Assembly: GCA_014239155.1 (NCBI GenBank) | Contig: JAAZZQ010000060.1 | Location: 186,001 to 250,000 of the forward strand | Reading direction: 5' to 3' | DNA length: 64,000 nucleotides | Source: Lachnospiraceae bacterium | Lineage (GTDB): Bacteria; Bacillota; Clostridia; Lachnospirales; Lachnospiraceae | Shown: in pieces, positions 49,401 through 58,548 of the stretch | Layout: every line of letters begins with the position of its first letter | How positions within the stretch are numbered: the stretch's first letter is position 1 | Program-made: the position numbers and the translations under genes | Notes under the pieces: generated by a model | The model's input: the letters and a program-made list of their open reading frames with translations, nothing else | The model's database searches: none | What the model was told of the DNA's origin: nothing

Positions 49401-50702
49401 ATGGTTAAATTGATGTCATATGAGGATAATTATTTTGACATTTGTGAGGCTTTGGGATATAAGACTGTGATTTATGGGGCTGGGAAGTGTGCAAAAAAAG
49501 CTTTTCCTTATTTGAAAAACGTAGCTTATATATGTGACAAACGTGCAAATGAATTGAAAGAGTTAAACGGGGTTCCTATCATATCGCTGAATGAGCTTCA
49601 AAAAATTAAAAAAAAATTGCTGATCGTCATCTGTATAAAATCAGAAAGTGTAAGGGAGGAGATCAAGAATAATTTGGTAAATACACCAATAGAGGCTTTA
49701 ATATTTGATTATTTTCATAATGTGGCGTTCAATCTTTACAAAGAAAGAAGATTGGTAAATTGTGATGGTAAGAAAGAAATACATTATGTACATTTGATAT
49801 GTGAAGATGAAGGGTGGATTCTAAGAAAATTTGCCGTGAGGATAAAGGAAGAGTTGGAAAAACAAGGATATAAATGTTCTATTGGTAGTATGGTAGATCC
49901 CCTAGCAGATATAAATCATCATGTTATTTATGCAAGTTGTGAACCGATAATTCCATGTAATGATACTTTTATGATTACGCATATTGATTCATATGATAAG
50001 ATGGAATTTTTAAAACATCAGTTAAAATATGCGAAGATGGGAATATGTATGTCAAGGGAAACTATGGAGCGATTAGCAGCCTATGGTATACCACGGGAAA
50101 AATTGTGTTATATTAATCCAGCTCAGGATGGAGTAATAAAACCTAAGAAGTATGTATTAGGTATAACACATAAGACACATAATGATCATAGAAAAAATGA
50201 AAGTGTATTAATTACTTTATGTGAAGATTTGGATCCAAATTATTTTATATTTAAAATAATGGGTTCGGGTTGGGATGATGTTGTAAAATCTGTAAGAAAT
50301 ATGGGATTTCAGGTAGATTACTATAATGATTTTGATTATGAGGAATATATGAAATTGATACCTTCACTTGACTATTATTTATTTTGGGGATTTGATGAAG
50401 GGTCAATGGGATATTTGGATGCACTTGCTGCAGGAATCGAAACAATTGTGACGCCTCAAGGGTTTCACTTGGATATAAAAAATGGAATAACATATCCATG
50501 CCGCATACTATCTGATTTCAAAAATGTCCTTTTGGAACTTCAAAATAAAAGGAAAAAAATTATAGAGTCTGTAGAAACATGGACATGGAAGAATTATGTG
50601 GACAAGCATCTTGAAGTATGGAATTATCTGCTTGGCAATACCAAAGATATGTATAAAAATCAGCATTTATATGAGGATGGTATTTTTTCAGTGCTAAAAT
50701 AA
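49401..50702 (+). CDS. Rossmann-like module + glycosyltransferase-like domain
   Basis: N-terminal 'KTVIYGAGKCAKKAFPYLKNVAYICDKRANEL'; C-terminal GT-B-like 'LDYYLFWGFDEGSMGYLDALAAGIETIVTPQGF'. Confidence 0.65.
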   Translation: MVKLMSYEDNYFDICEALGYKTVIYGAGKCAKKAFPYLKNVAYICDKRANELKELNGVPIISLNELQKIKKKLLIVICIKSESVREEIKNNLVNTPIEALIFDYFHNVAFNLYKERRLVNCDGKKEIHYVHLICEDEGWILRKFAVRIKEELEKQGYKCSIGSMVDPLADINHHVIYASCEPIIPCNDTFMITHIDSYDKMEFLKHQLKYAKMGICMSRETMERLAAYGIPREKLCYINPAQDGVIKPKKYVLGITHKTHNDHRKNESVLITLCEDLDPNYFIFKIMGSGWDDVVKSVRNMGFQVDYYNDFDYEEYMKLIPSLDYYLFWGFDEGSMGYLDALAAGIETIVTPQGFHLDIKNGITYPCRILSDFKNVLLELQNKRKKIIESVETWTWKNYVDKHLEVWNYLLGNTKDMYKNQHLYEDGIFSVLK

Positions 50703-50723
50703 TCATATAGAGGAAGAAGAGAT

Positions 50724-51848
50724 ATGAGCTTTATACCAGTTAATGAACCATTATTAGATGGAAATGAGAAAAAATATTTGTGCCAATGTATCGACACAGG
50801 ATGGATTTCTTCTGAGGGTCCATTTGTAAAAGAGTTTGAACAGAAAATGAGCGCAATCGTGAACAGGAAGTATGGTATTGCAGTATCAAGTGGTACTGCC
50901 GCGTTAGAGGTAGCTGTACAGGCACTAGGAATTGGGGTAGGCGATGAAGTTATTATGCCAACATTTACAATTATATCTTGTGCGATGGCTGTTACCAAAG
51001 TGGGGGCTGTTCCAGTGTTGGTTGACAGTGATATACATACCTGGAACATGAATATCGGCGAGATAGAGTCGAAAATAACTTCAAAAACAAAAGCTATTAT
51101 GATTGTTCACATATATGGTTTACCTGTTGAAGCTAATAAAGTTCTTGAACTCGCAAAAGAGTATAATTTGAAAGTGATAGAGGATGCAGCGGAGATGCAT
51201 GGTCAGACGTGTAATGGGGATCCATGTGGTAGTTTTGGAGATATCAGTACGTTTAGTTTTTACTCGAATAAGCACATAACCACAGGAGAGGGCGGTATGG
51301 TGGTAACAGATAATGAAGAATTGGCGGAGCGGTGCAGATTACTTAGAAATCTTTGCTTTAGAAAAGATATTCGTTATATACATGACGAAATCAGTGATAA
51401 CTATCGACTTACCAATTTACAGGCTGCAGTTGGACTTGCTCAATTAGAACGATTGGAGGAATTTATAAAGAAAAAAAGACAGATGGGAAGATACTATACA
51501 GAAAGATTGAAAGATGTAAAGGGGTTGATACTTCCAATTGAAAGAATGAAATATTCTGACAATATTTACTGGGTTTATGGAATTGTATTGGATAAAGAGA
51601 TTAAGGCTGACAATAAGGCTGTGCAAAGTTTTTTAGCACAAGAGGAGATTGGAGCAAGAACATTCTTTTGGTGTATGCATGAGCAGCCTGTATATCGAAA
51701 GAAAGGGTTGTTTGGAAACAAATCTTATCCAAATGCGGAATATTTGGCGAGAAAGGGATTTTATATTCCAAGTGGACTGGCTTTGACGGAAATGCAAATG
51801 GATAAAGTGATAGACAAATTGGTAAAAATGATGGACATAATAGAGTAA
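50724..51848 (+). CDS. DegT/DnrJ/EryC1/StrS aminotransferase
   Basis: 'YGIAVSSGTAALEVAVQALGIGVGDEVIMPTFT', 'VIEDAAEMHG', 'FSFYSNKHITTGEGGMVVT'. Confidence 0.95.
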   Translation: MSFIPVNEPLLDGNEKKYLCQCIDTGWISSEGPFVKEFEQKMSAIVNRKYGIAVSSGTAALEVAVQALGIGVGDEVIMPTFTIISCAMAVTKVGAVPVLVDSDIHTWNMNIGEIESKITSKTKAIMIVHIYGLPVEANKVLELAKEYNLKVIEDAAEMHGQTCNGDPCGSFGDISTFSFYSNKHITTGEGGMVVTDNEELAERCRLLRNLCFRKDIRYIHDEISDNYRLTNLQAAVGLAQLERLEEFIKKKRQMGRYYTERLKDVKGLILPIERMKYSDNIYWVYGIVLDKEIKADNKAVQSFLAQEEIGARTFFWCMHEQPVYRKKGLFGNKSYPNAEYLARKGFYIPSGLALTEMQMDKVIDKLVKMMDIIE

Positions 51849-52043
51849 GGTTAAGCGGATTATAAATTACTAAGAATATTATTTATCAATTGCACATTGA
51901 TAATTTCATACTTATATTAACAAATTTATTATTAATAACTAAAATATATTTTATAGTATTATAACTTTAAATTAGATAATAGTATGAGGTGATTCATGTG
52001 GAGTAAGAAAGAGATAGTTTAACAATGCACTCAACGAAAGATG

Positions 52044-52087
52044 CGGATATAAGTATGAAACAAAAAATGCTTATATCCGGATTTTTT
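52044..52087 (+). terminator. Terminator/attenuator-like hairpin
   Basis: CGGATATAAG (52044-52053) / CTTATATCCG (52070-52079) followed by GATTTTTT, just upstream of RBS/ATG 52103. Confidence 0.65.
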
Positions 52088-52102
52088 ATTAAGGAGATTG
52101 TG

Positions 52103-52537
52103 ATGAGACAAGTAGAAGAAATCAAGAAAAAGGATAGATTGTTAGCAATAATCATTCGTGACAATTATAATTGTGATGGGGTAGATTTTATTACTCCAAA
52201 TGAATATTCACAGCAGGTGGCATATATGCATCATCCAACAGGTAAAGCGATAGATGCGCATATACATAATTTAGTTCATAGAAACGTTGTATTGACACAA
52301 GAAGTTCTGTTTATTAAAAAAGGTATGTTAAGGGTAGATTTTTATGACGAGTATGAGGATTATTTGGAAAGCAAAGTTCTGCATATGGGAGATATTATCT
52401 TATTAGTTTCAGGGGGGCATGGTTTTACTGTTTTGGACGAAGTGGAAATGGTTGAAGTAAAACAGGGACCGTATGCAGGCGACAATGATAAGAAGAGATT
52501 TATAGGTGTAGACGAGAGCCAGATTATATATAAGTAA
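52103..52537 (+). CDS. Cupin-fold protein
   Basis: 'MRQVEEIKKKDRLLAIIIRDNY...QVAYMHHPTGKAIDAHIHN...EVLFIKKGMLRVDFYDE...DIILLVSGGHGF'; RBS AAGGAG before 52103; ORF start 52025 runs through a terminator-like hairpin. Confidence 0.65.
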   Translation: MRQVEEIKKKDRLLAIIIRDNYNCDGVDFITPNEYSQQVAYMHHPTGKAIDAHIHNLVHRNVVLTQEVLFIKKGMLRVDFYDEYEDYLESKVLHMGDIILLVSGGHGFTVLDEVEMVEVKQGPYAGDNDKKRFIGVDESQIIYK

Positions 52538-52591
52538 AGGAGGCATCTGGTATAAAAGGCGAGAGTTATATAGGTTGAAAGGAATTACTAA

Positions 52592-53857
52592 ATGAAGGTA
52601 GTGTTATTTGGAGTTGGAAGACATATTAACACAATAGAAAGTTATCTGCAAGAAGATGTTAATGTCTTATTTTATTTAGACAATAATTCTGAAAAACAGG
52701 CAGGATTGAAAAATGGGAAGAAAATTTATTCTTTAAAAAAATTACTAGATGTATATTTTGATTATGTCATTATTTCTGCACTACACTATCAGGATATGGT
52801 GCAGCAGATATTGGAAGTGGGATGTGAAAAAGATAAGGTTATTCCGTTTTTTAAAGAGAATTTTCCTTTTGAAAATTATGGGCATATTTTGAAACCTATG
52901 CAGTGTATGCGATATAGTATGGAGTGCCGATTTCAGTATCGCATAGAACAGATAGAAAACAAACAAAAGGTATTTTGGGAAAATATTATTTATGAGATGG
53001 CTGATAAAGTTAAAAAAGAAAAGATTGAACTGCCACAGATATGCACAGCAGAGGAGACTATGCAGAAAATAATTCATGACAAGGTATCTATCAGCAGGTA
53101 TGGAGACGGTGAATTCCAGATTATTTTAGGAGCTGCAAAGGATGTGTATCAAGATGATGATAAAGAATTAGGCAGGCGGTTACAGGAAATATTAACTTCA
53201 AATCTGGAAGGGCATATTGTAGCATTGGCAGATGATTATGGCTGCATGGAACATATACGGGAAGAAAATAAGAATGCAATTCGCAGATATATGAATCCAA
53301 AAAAACGTAAAGAGCATTATCGCTATATTGATATAAAGAAGCAATACTATAATGCGTATATTAGCAGACCATATGTTATTTATCCGCATGACAGAAGAGA
53401 AGAAGCATGTGCTAGATTTGATACTTGGAAGAAAGTTTGGGATGGGAAAAAAATACTTTTCGTTGAAGGCTGTTATACCCGAATGGGGGTTGGCAATGAT
53501 TTATTCAACAATGCTGCATTGATAGAACGGATTATAGCGCCTGATAAGAATGCGTTTTCCGTTTATCAGGAGATATTGGAAGTTGTACTGCAGACCGAAA
53601 AAGACAGAATTGTATTAATCGCGTTAGGACCTACAGCAACAGTTCTTGCATATGATTTGGCAAAAGAAGGGTATTGGGCGATTGATATTGGACATCTTGA
53701 TTTAGAATATGAGTGGTATTTAAAAGCAGAAGGTTACAGCAGGGTACCTAATAAATATAATAATGAAGTGCCGGGGGGAACCAATGTGGATGCAATTTTT
53801 GACGAAGCATATGATAAATCCATTATAAAAACAATAAAGCAGAGGGAAGAACGATGA
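52592..53857 (+). CDS. Rossmann-like module + GT-D fold (DUF1792) glycosyltransferase
   Basis: N-terminal 'MKVVLFGVGRHINTIESYL'; 'SISRYGDGEFQIILG' (RYGDGE) and 'LFVEGCYTRMGVGNDLFNNA'. Confidence 0.85.
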   Translation: MKVVLFGVGRHINTIESYLQEDVNVLFYLDNNSEKQAGLKNGKKIYSLKKLLDVYFDYVIISALHYQDMVQQILEVGCEKDKVIPFFKENFPFENYGHILKPMQCMRYSMECRFQYRIEQIENKQKVFWENIIYEMADKVKKEKIELPQICTAEETMQKIIHDKVSISRYGDGEFQIILGAAKDVYQDDDKELGRRLQEILTSNLEGHIVALADDYGCMEHIREENKNAIRRYMNPKKRKEHYRYIDIKKQYYNAYISRPYVIYPHDRREEACARFDTWKKVWDGKKILFVEGCYTRMGVGNDLFNNAALIERIIAPDKNAFSVYQEILEVVLQTEKDRIVLIALGPTATVLAYDLAKEGYWAIDIGHLDLEYEWYLKAEGYSRVPNKYNNEVPGGTNVDAIFDEAYDKSIIKTIKQREER

Positions 53858-55191
53858 TAAAAGTTTCTGTTATATTGCCATCATTGAATGTAGCAAAATA
53901 CGTAAGAGAGTGTATTGAAAGCGTAATAAACCAGACATTGCGAGAAATAGAGATTATTTGTGTAGATGCAGGCTCTGATGATGGCACGCGTGAGATATTG
54001 CAGGAATATGCACAGAAAGATGATAGAATATTAATTATTGATAGTAACATAAAGAGCTATGGCTTACAGGTAAATATGGGAATAAAAGCAGCAAAGGGAG
54101 AGTATATTGCGATTTTGGAAACAGATGATTATGTGCTAAATGACATGTATGAAAAATTATTTAATGTTGCTCAAAAGCATAAACTTGATTATGTTATGGC
54201 AGATTATATGGCATTTTATGATGATATTGATGGAGAAAGAAAATTCTTTAAGGTACAAAATTTTTCATCAGTTCCTGAGTTGTATCATGAGGTTTTGTCA
54301 ATGGAAGCTCATGCACGCCTTTACAGTATTGATGATACTACATTATGGAGAGGAGTTTTTTCAAGAAAATTTCTGTTGTCAAACGACATCAGACTTAACG
54401 AAACGCCGGGAGCAGCATATCAGGATATATGCTTTATGCACAGAGTTCGGATGAAAGTAAAAAGAATTATGTATATAAATGAATTCGGATATTGCTATCG
54501 CACAGACAGGGCAGAGTCGTCAACAAATTCTATTAAAGGACTGCAATATGCAAAATATGAATATCAGTATTTGTTGGAACAGGATTGTATTCCAGAAATA
54601 TACAAATCAAAAATATATTATACAATGTCTTTGTCATTAGTGAGCGAGAGTAGAAATATTCTTCCAAGAACAGGGAATGTGTGGTGTACAGCAGATTTAG
54701 AATGTTATGAGTGGTTTAGAGATATTCTTCTAAAAGCGATTAAAGATGGACAACTTGTAGAATCGATGGGAGGAGAATCTTGGTGGAAACCACTTTTAGT
54801 ATTGCTTGCCTCTAGCGAGGATTTTGCCGACAGGCTGAAAGCTGTTTCGGATAATCTTGAGAGGATTAAGAGGATAGCGTCAGATGCGGGATTTATAATA
54901 ATATGTGGTGCTGGAATACGAGGGCAAGGGTTGGCAAGGATATTAAAAAAAGAAATTATATATGGTAGCAAAATAGATATACTATATGCTGACAATGATA
55001 GTAAGATTTGGAATAGCTGTATAAGTGGAATAAAAGTTTTACCAATAGAATTGTGTGTGGAACAGCATCCAGATGCTTTTTTTGTAATAGCAAATAAGAT
55101 GCACCATATGCAGATAAGAAATCAATTACTATCAAAAGGGATTTCTGAAGAAAGAATATATGAATACAGACCAACAGCAAAATGGAAATAA
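53854..55191 (+). CDS. GT2 glycosyltransferase with C-terminal Rossmann-like module
   Basis: 'VSVILPSLNVAKYVRECIESVINQTLREIEIICVDAGSDDGT'; C-terminal 'IIICGAGIRGQGLARIL'. Confidence 0.9.
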   Translation: MIKVSVILPSLNVAKYVRECIESVINQTLREIEIICVDAGSDDGTREILQEYAQKDDRILIIDSNIKSYGLQVNMGIKAAKGEYIAILETDDYVLNDMYEKLFNVAQKHKLDYVMADYMAFYDDIDGERKFFKVQNFSSVPELYHEVLSMEAHARLYSIDDTTLWRGVFSRKFLLSNDIRLNETPGAAYQDICFMHRVRMKVKRIMYINEFGYCYRTDRAESSTNSIKGLQYAKYEYQYLLEQDCIPEIYKSKIYYTMSLSLVSESRNILPRTGNVWCTADLECYEWFRDILLKAIKDGQLVESMGGESWWKPLLVLLASSEDFADRLKAVSDNLERIKRIASDAGFIIICGAGIRGQGLARILKKEIIYGSKIDILYADNDSKIWNSCISGIKVLPIELCVEQHPDAFFVIANKMHHMQIRNQLLSKGISEERIYEYRPTAKWK

Positions 55192-55206
55192 GTAGAGGGG
55201 ATTAAC

Positions 55207-56277
55207 ATGAAAATTTTTATATGGGGGACAGGTCATGTCGCGCATAGCTATTTATGCCAAAATGAGGTAACTGAAAAAGACATTGTAGGATTTATTCAGA
55301 CAAATCGTACTCTGAAGGAATGGAAAGGCATAAAGGTGTATAAACCTGATGAAATAGAAAAGATAGCGTATGATTACATATTAGTATGTATATACGGCGA
55401 TGCAAGAAATATAATCAATACCTGTAATAAGAACAAGATACCTCTTGAAAAAGTTTTATTAATAGACAACTATGAGTGGATAGATGGATCGTCAATGCGA
55501 AATATTCCAGAAAGTTTATATCAAAGTATTCAAATATCTAATGCGCAAGTACATGCAGAGAAATATTTTCCAATATTCCAAAGCATAAGGCTTGGAAGAG
55601 AAAATGAATTTAAAGAATATGGTATTATAAAGAAGAATAAATCAGATCATATAGAGAATAATTTACTTCAATCAGGATTGTTTGAGGATATAGTATATAA
55701 ATTAGATTATTTTCGCTATCGAACATTTGAACTAATTGCTAACGAAATTGAAAGAAATGGAATTTGTGGAAATTGTGCAGAAGTAGGTGTATATAGAGGA
55801 GAATTTGCAAGATTGATTAATGCAAGGTTTAAAGAACGCAAAATGTATTTGTTTGACACATTTGAATCATTTGATAAAAATGAATATATAGATGAGTTGG
55901 CAAGCGGAAATTGCAGTGAGGGATTTAGAGAAACATTTACAGATACAAGCATAGAAAAAGTGTTACATAATATGATTTATCCGGAACAGTGCATTCCACG
56001 CGTTGGATTTTTTCCAGATACCGCCATAGGGCTTGAGGAGGAGCGCTATGCATTTGTATCTATAGATGTCGATTTTGAGAAATCTATATTGGAAGGATTA
56101 CGTTATTTTTATCCAAGGATGAGTGAAGGAGGAAGAATTTTTATTCATGACTATAATAATTGTTTTCTTGGAGGAGTGAAGACCGCCGTTGACAAATATG
56201 AGATCGAAAATGAGATGCAGATTGTAAAAATTCCCATTGCAGACGAAGGAGGAACATTAATCATTGTTAAGCAGTAA
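55207..56277 (+). CDS. Rossmann-like module + TylF/MycF-like methyltransferase
   Basis: 'MKIFIWGTGHVAHSYL'; 'NCAEVGVYRGEFARLINARFKERKMYLFDTFESF', 'FVSIDVDFEKSILEGL'. Confidence 0.85.
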   Translation: MKIFIWGTGHVAHSYLCQNEVTEKDIVGFIQTNRTLKEWKGIKVYKPDEIEKIAYDYILVCIYGDARNIINTCNKNKIPLEKVLLIDNYEWIDGSSMRNIPESLYQSIQISNAQVHAEKYFPIFQSIRLGRENEFKEYGIIKKNKSDHIENNLLQSGLFEDIVYKLDYFRYRTFELIANEIERNGICGNCAEVGVYRGEFARLINARFKERKMYLFDTFESFDKNEYIDELASGNCSEGFRETFTDTSIEKVLHNMIYPEQCIPRVGFFPDTAIGLEEERYAFVSIDVDFEKSILEGLRYFYPRMSEGGRIFIHDYNNCFLGGVKTAVDKYEIENEMQIVKIPIADEGGTLIIVKQ

Positions 56278-57421
56278 AAATGTGATTGGATCGTTAGATA
56301 AGTTATATAATATATTTAATTCGGATAAGCGTGTGAATTTCTATGGTGCAGGGGTGCGTTTAGGGTTGTTTTTTCAGACAATGGATGAATGTAAAATGAC
56401 AGTCAGAGCTAATAGAATTCTTGTTTCATCAGCGAAAGGGAATCCCGAACAAATACGTGGTATTCCTGTCGTGGGATTTTCACCGGAGCTTCTCACAAAA
56501 GAAGATATTGTGCTTCTAACATTAAGTGAATGTTATGTTGAGGAAGTGGAAAAGATGTTGGCATACACAGAGGCACAAATATATAGAATTGATTTTGATA
56601 TTATTGATGATATTCCTTCAAGTGAGATAAGGAATTGTATTGCCCCATTTACGAAAAAATTTGAAACAGATTTTTCACAATGGAATATACCAAATGAAAA
56701 ATATACTAGATGTGCATGGACTATGTGGTGGCAAGGAGAAAATGTTGCACCTGATATTGTTAGGATATGTTGGAAAACTCAAAAAGAAAACCTTCCACAT
56801 GGAGTGAAGCACAAAATTATTACCAAAGATAATTTCAGAGAATATATAGATATTCCAAAGTATGTGTTGGATAAGTATGAAAAAGGTTATATTATGCCTG
56901 CACACCTTTCGGATATTGTAAGATGCTGCCTGTTGTATAAATACGGTGGGATATGGTTAGATTCTACGATACTGATGTGTGAATTAATGCCAGAAGAGTG
57001 TATGCAGTATCCTATCTATACAAGAACGACAGTTGGGAGGGAATTTAACTCTAAGGCTGTATGGGCTATTTGGTTTTTGTGTGCTCGGAAAGGCGAAAAG
57101 CTTTTCAGGTTTGTGATGGATGCGTATTTTTATTACTTTCAGCATTATGATAAGGTAAAATATTATTTAATGACAGATTATCTAATAGGGATTGCATGTA
57201 ATATGTTTCCAGATATATGTAAAAAACTGAATAAAATACCATATAACAATATAGGAGCTATGGAACTTGGAAAACATTTGGAAGAATCATATAATGAACA
57301 AGATTATAGAAAATATACAAAAAATACTTTTATTCAGAAACTAACATGGCATGGAAACCTGTATGCTGAAAATTCTATTTATAGTCATATAATACGCACA
57401 TATGGAGGAATAGAAAACTGA
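56264..57421 (+). CDS. Rossmann-like module + GT32-like capsular polysaccharide synthesis protein
   Basis: 'VNFYGAGVRLGLFFQTM'; 'PAHLSDIVRCCLLYKYGGIWLDSTILM' (DxD-like region). Confidence 0.8.
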   Translation: MLSSKNVIGSLDKLYNIFNSDKRVNFYGAGVRLGLFFQTMDECKMTVRANRILVSSAKGNPEQIRGIPVVGFSPELLTKEDIVLLTLSECYVEEVEKMLAYTEAQIYRIDFDIIDDIPSSEIRNCIAPFTKKFETDFSQWNIPNEKYTRCAWTMWWQGENVAPDIVRICWKTQKENLPHGVKHKIITKDNFREYIDIPKYVLDKYEKGYIMPAHLSDIVRCCLLYKYGGIWLDSTILMCELMPEECMQYPIYTRTTVGREFNSKAVWAIWFLCARKGEKLFRFVMDAYFYYFQHYDKVKYYLMTDYLIGIACNMFPDICKKLNKIPYNNIGAMELGKHLEESYNEQDYRKYTKNTFIQKLTWHGNLYAENSIYSHIIRTYGGIEN

Positions 57422-58512
57422 TGGATTTTGATAGGGAAATACAAGAAATACTTGAATTCGCACACAATATGAAGGAAATAAGAGCTATTAAAGAACAGGT
57501 GCTAGCTGGGAAAAAAATTGTTATTTTTGGTGCAGGCAACTGTGGGCATGAAGTTTGGCGTTCTTTGTTAGATGAGGGAATAGAAGTGAAAGCATTTTGC
57601 GATAATCGACGTGCAGGAACTATAGATAGAGAAACTTCTTTGCCAATAATTGACGCTATACAGATGGCAAATGACATAAAGAATTATTTTATATTAATAA
57701 GCGTAGCTGATAAACCTGTATATGAATTGATATATCATCAACTGATACAGATGGGATTTCAGAGCAGTCAGTGTCTTTTTATGAAGGATTATATAGAAAA
57801 GATACCTGCCAGTTTCCTAATAAAATATAAGTATCAGTATCATAAAGTGTTTCATATGCTAGAAGACGAACTTTCTAGAAAAGTATATATTGAACGTATA
57901 AAAAGGGTATATATATTGTCCGATATATTAGATGTGATGCAACCTGAAAAAGATCAATATTTTGACAAATTGGTAAAATTGACAGAGCAGGAGGTATTTA
58001 TTGATTGTGGAGCATACATAGGTGATACAGCCATTGAATTTATAAAAAGAACAAATGGAAAATATCAGCAAATATATATGTTTGAAGCGGAGGAGTCTAA
58101 ATATGCTCAAATTAAGAGCAGTTTGAAAGATTTTAAATACAAGTTGTATCCGTATGGTGTTTGGTCAGAAAATACAAAATTGTATTTCGAGGCTGGAGGG
58201 GGTTCTGCTTCAAAGGTGTCAGCAACAGATACTGGGAAAACAGAAATTGAAGTAGTTGCTTTGGATCATATTGCGTTTGATAAAGTTCCTACGTTTATAA
58301 AGATGGATATTGAGGGTTCTGAAAAACAAGCATTACTTGGAGCCAGAGAACTTATTTCAAAGTATACACCAAAACTAGCAATATGTGTTTATCATAAACC
58401 AGAGGATTTGTTTGAACTTCCGCTTCTTATTAAAGAAATCAATCCAAAATATAAATTGTACATGCGGCAGTATTCAGATCATTTTGCAGAAACAGTTTGC
58501 TATGCATTATAA
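57421..58512 (+). CDS. Rossmann-like module + FkbM-family methyltransferase
   Basis: 'KKIVIFGAGNCGHEVWRSLLDEG'; 'VFIDCGAYIGDTAIEFIK', 'TFIKMDIEGSEKQALLGA'. Confidence 0.92.
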   Translation: MDFDREIQEILEFAHNMKEIRAIKEQVLAGKKIVIFGAGNCGHEVWRSLLDEGIEVKAFCDNRRAGTIDRETSLPIIDAIQMANDIKNYFILISVADKPVYELIYHQLIQMGFQSSQCLFMKDYIEKIPASFLIKYKYQYHKVFHMLEDELSRKVYIERIKRVYILSDILDVMQPEKDQYFDKLVKLTEQEVFIDCGAYIGDTAIEFIKRTNGKYQQIYMFEAEESKYAQIKSSLKDFKYKLYPYGVWSENTKLYFEAGGGSASKVSATDTGKTEIEVVALDHIAFDKVPTFIKMDIEGSEKQALLGARELISKYTPKLAICVYHKPEDLFELPLLIKEINPKYKLYMRQYSDHFAETVCYAL

Positions 58513-58548
58513 GATTGTTTCATAATATAAAAAGGAAAATAAGCGGGA

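Noticed and set aside
52025-52102. N-terminal 26 aa of the ORF-track cupin protein
   Set aside because: This stretch spans a terminator-like hairpin; a strong RBS (AAGGAG) precedes ATG 52103.
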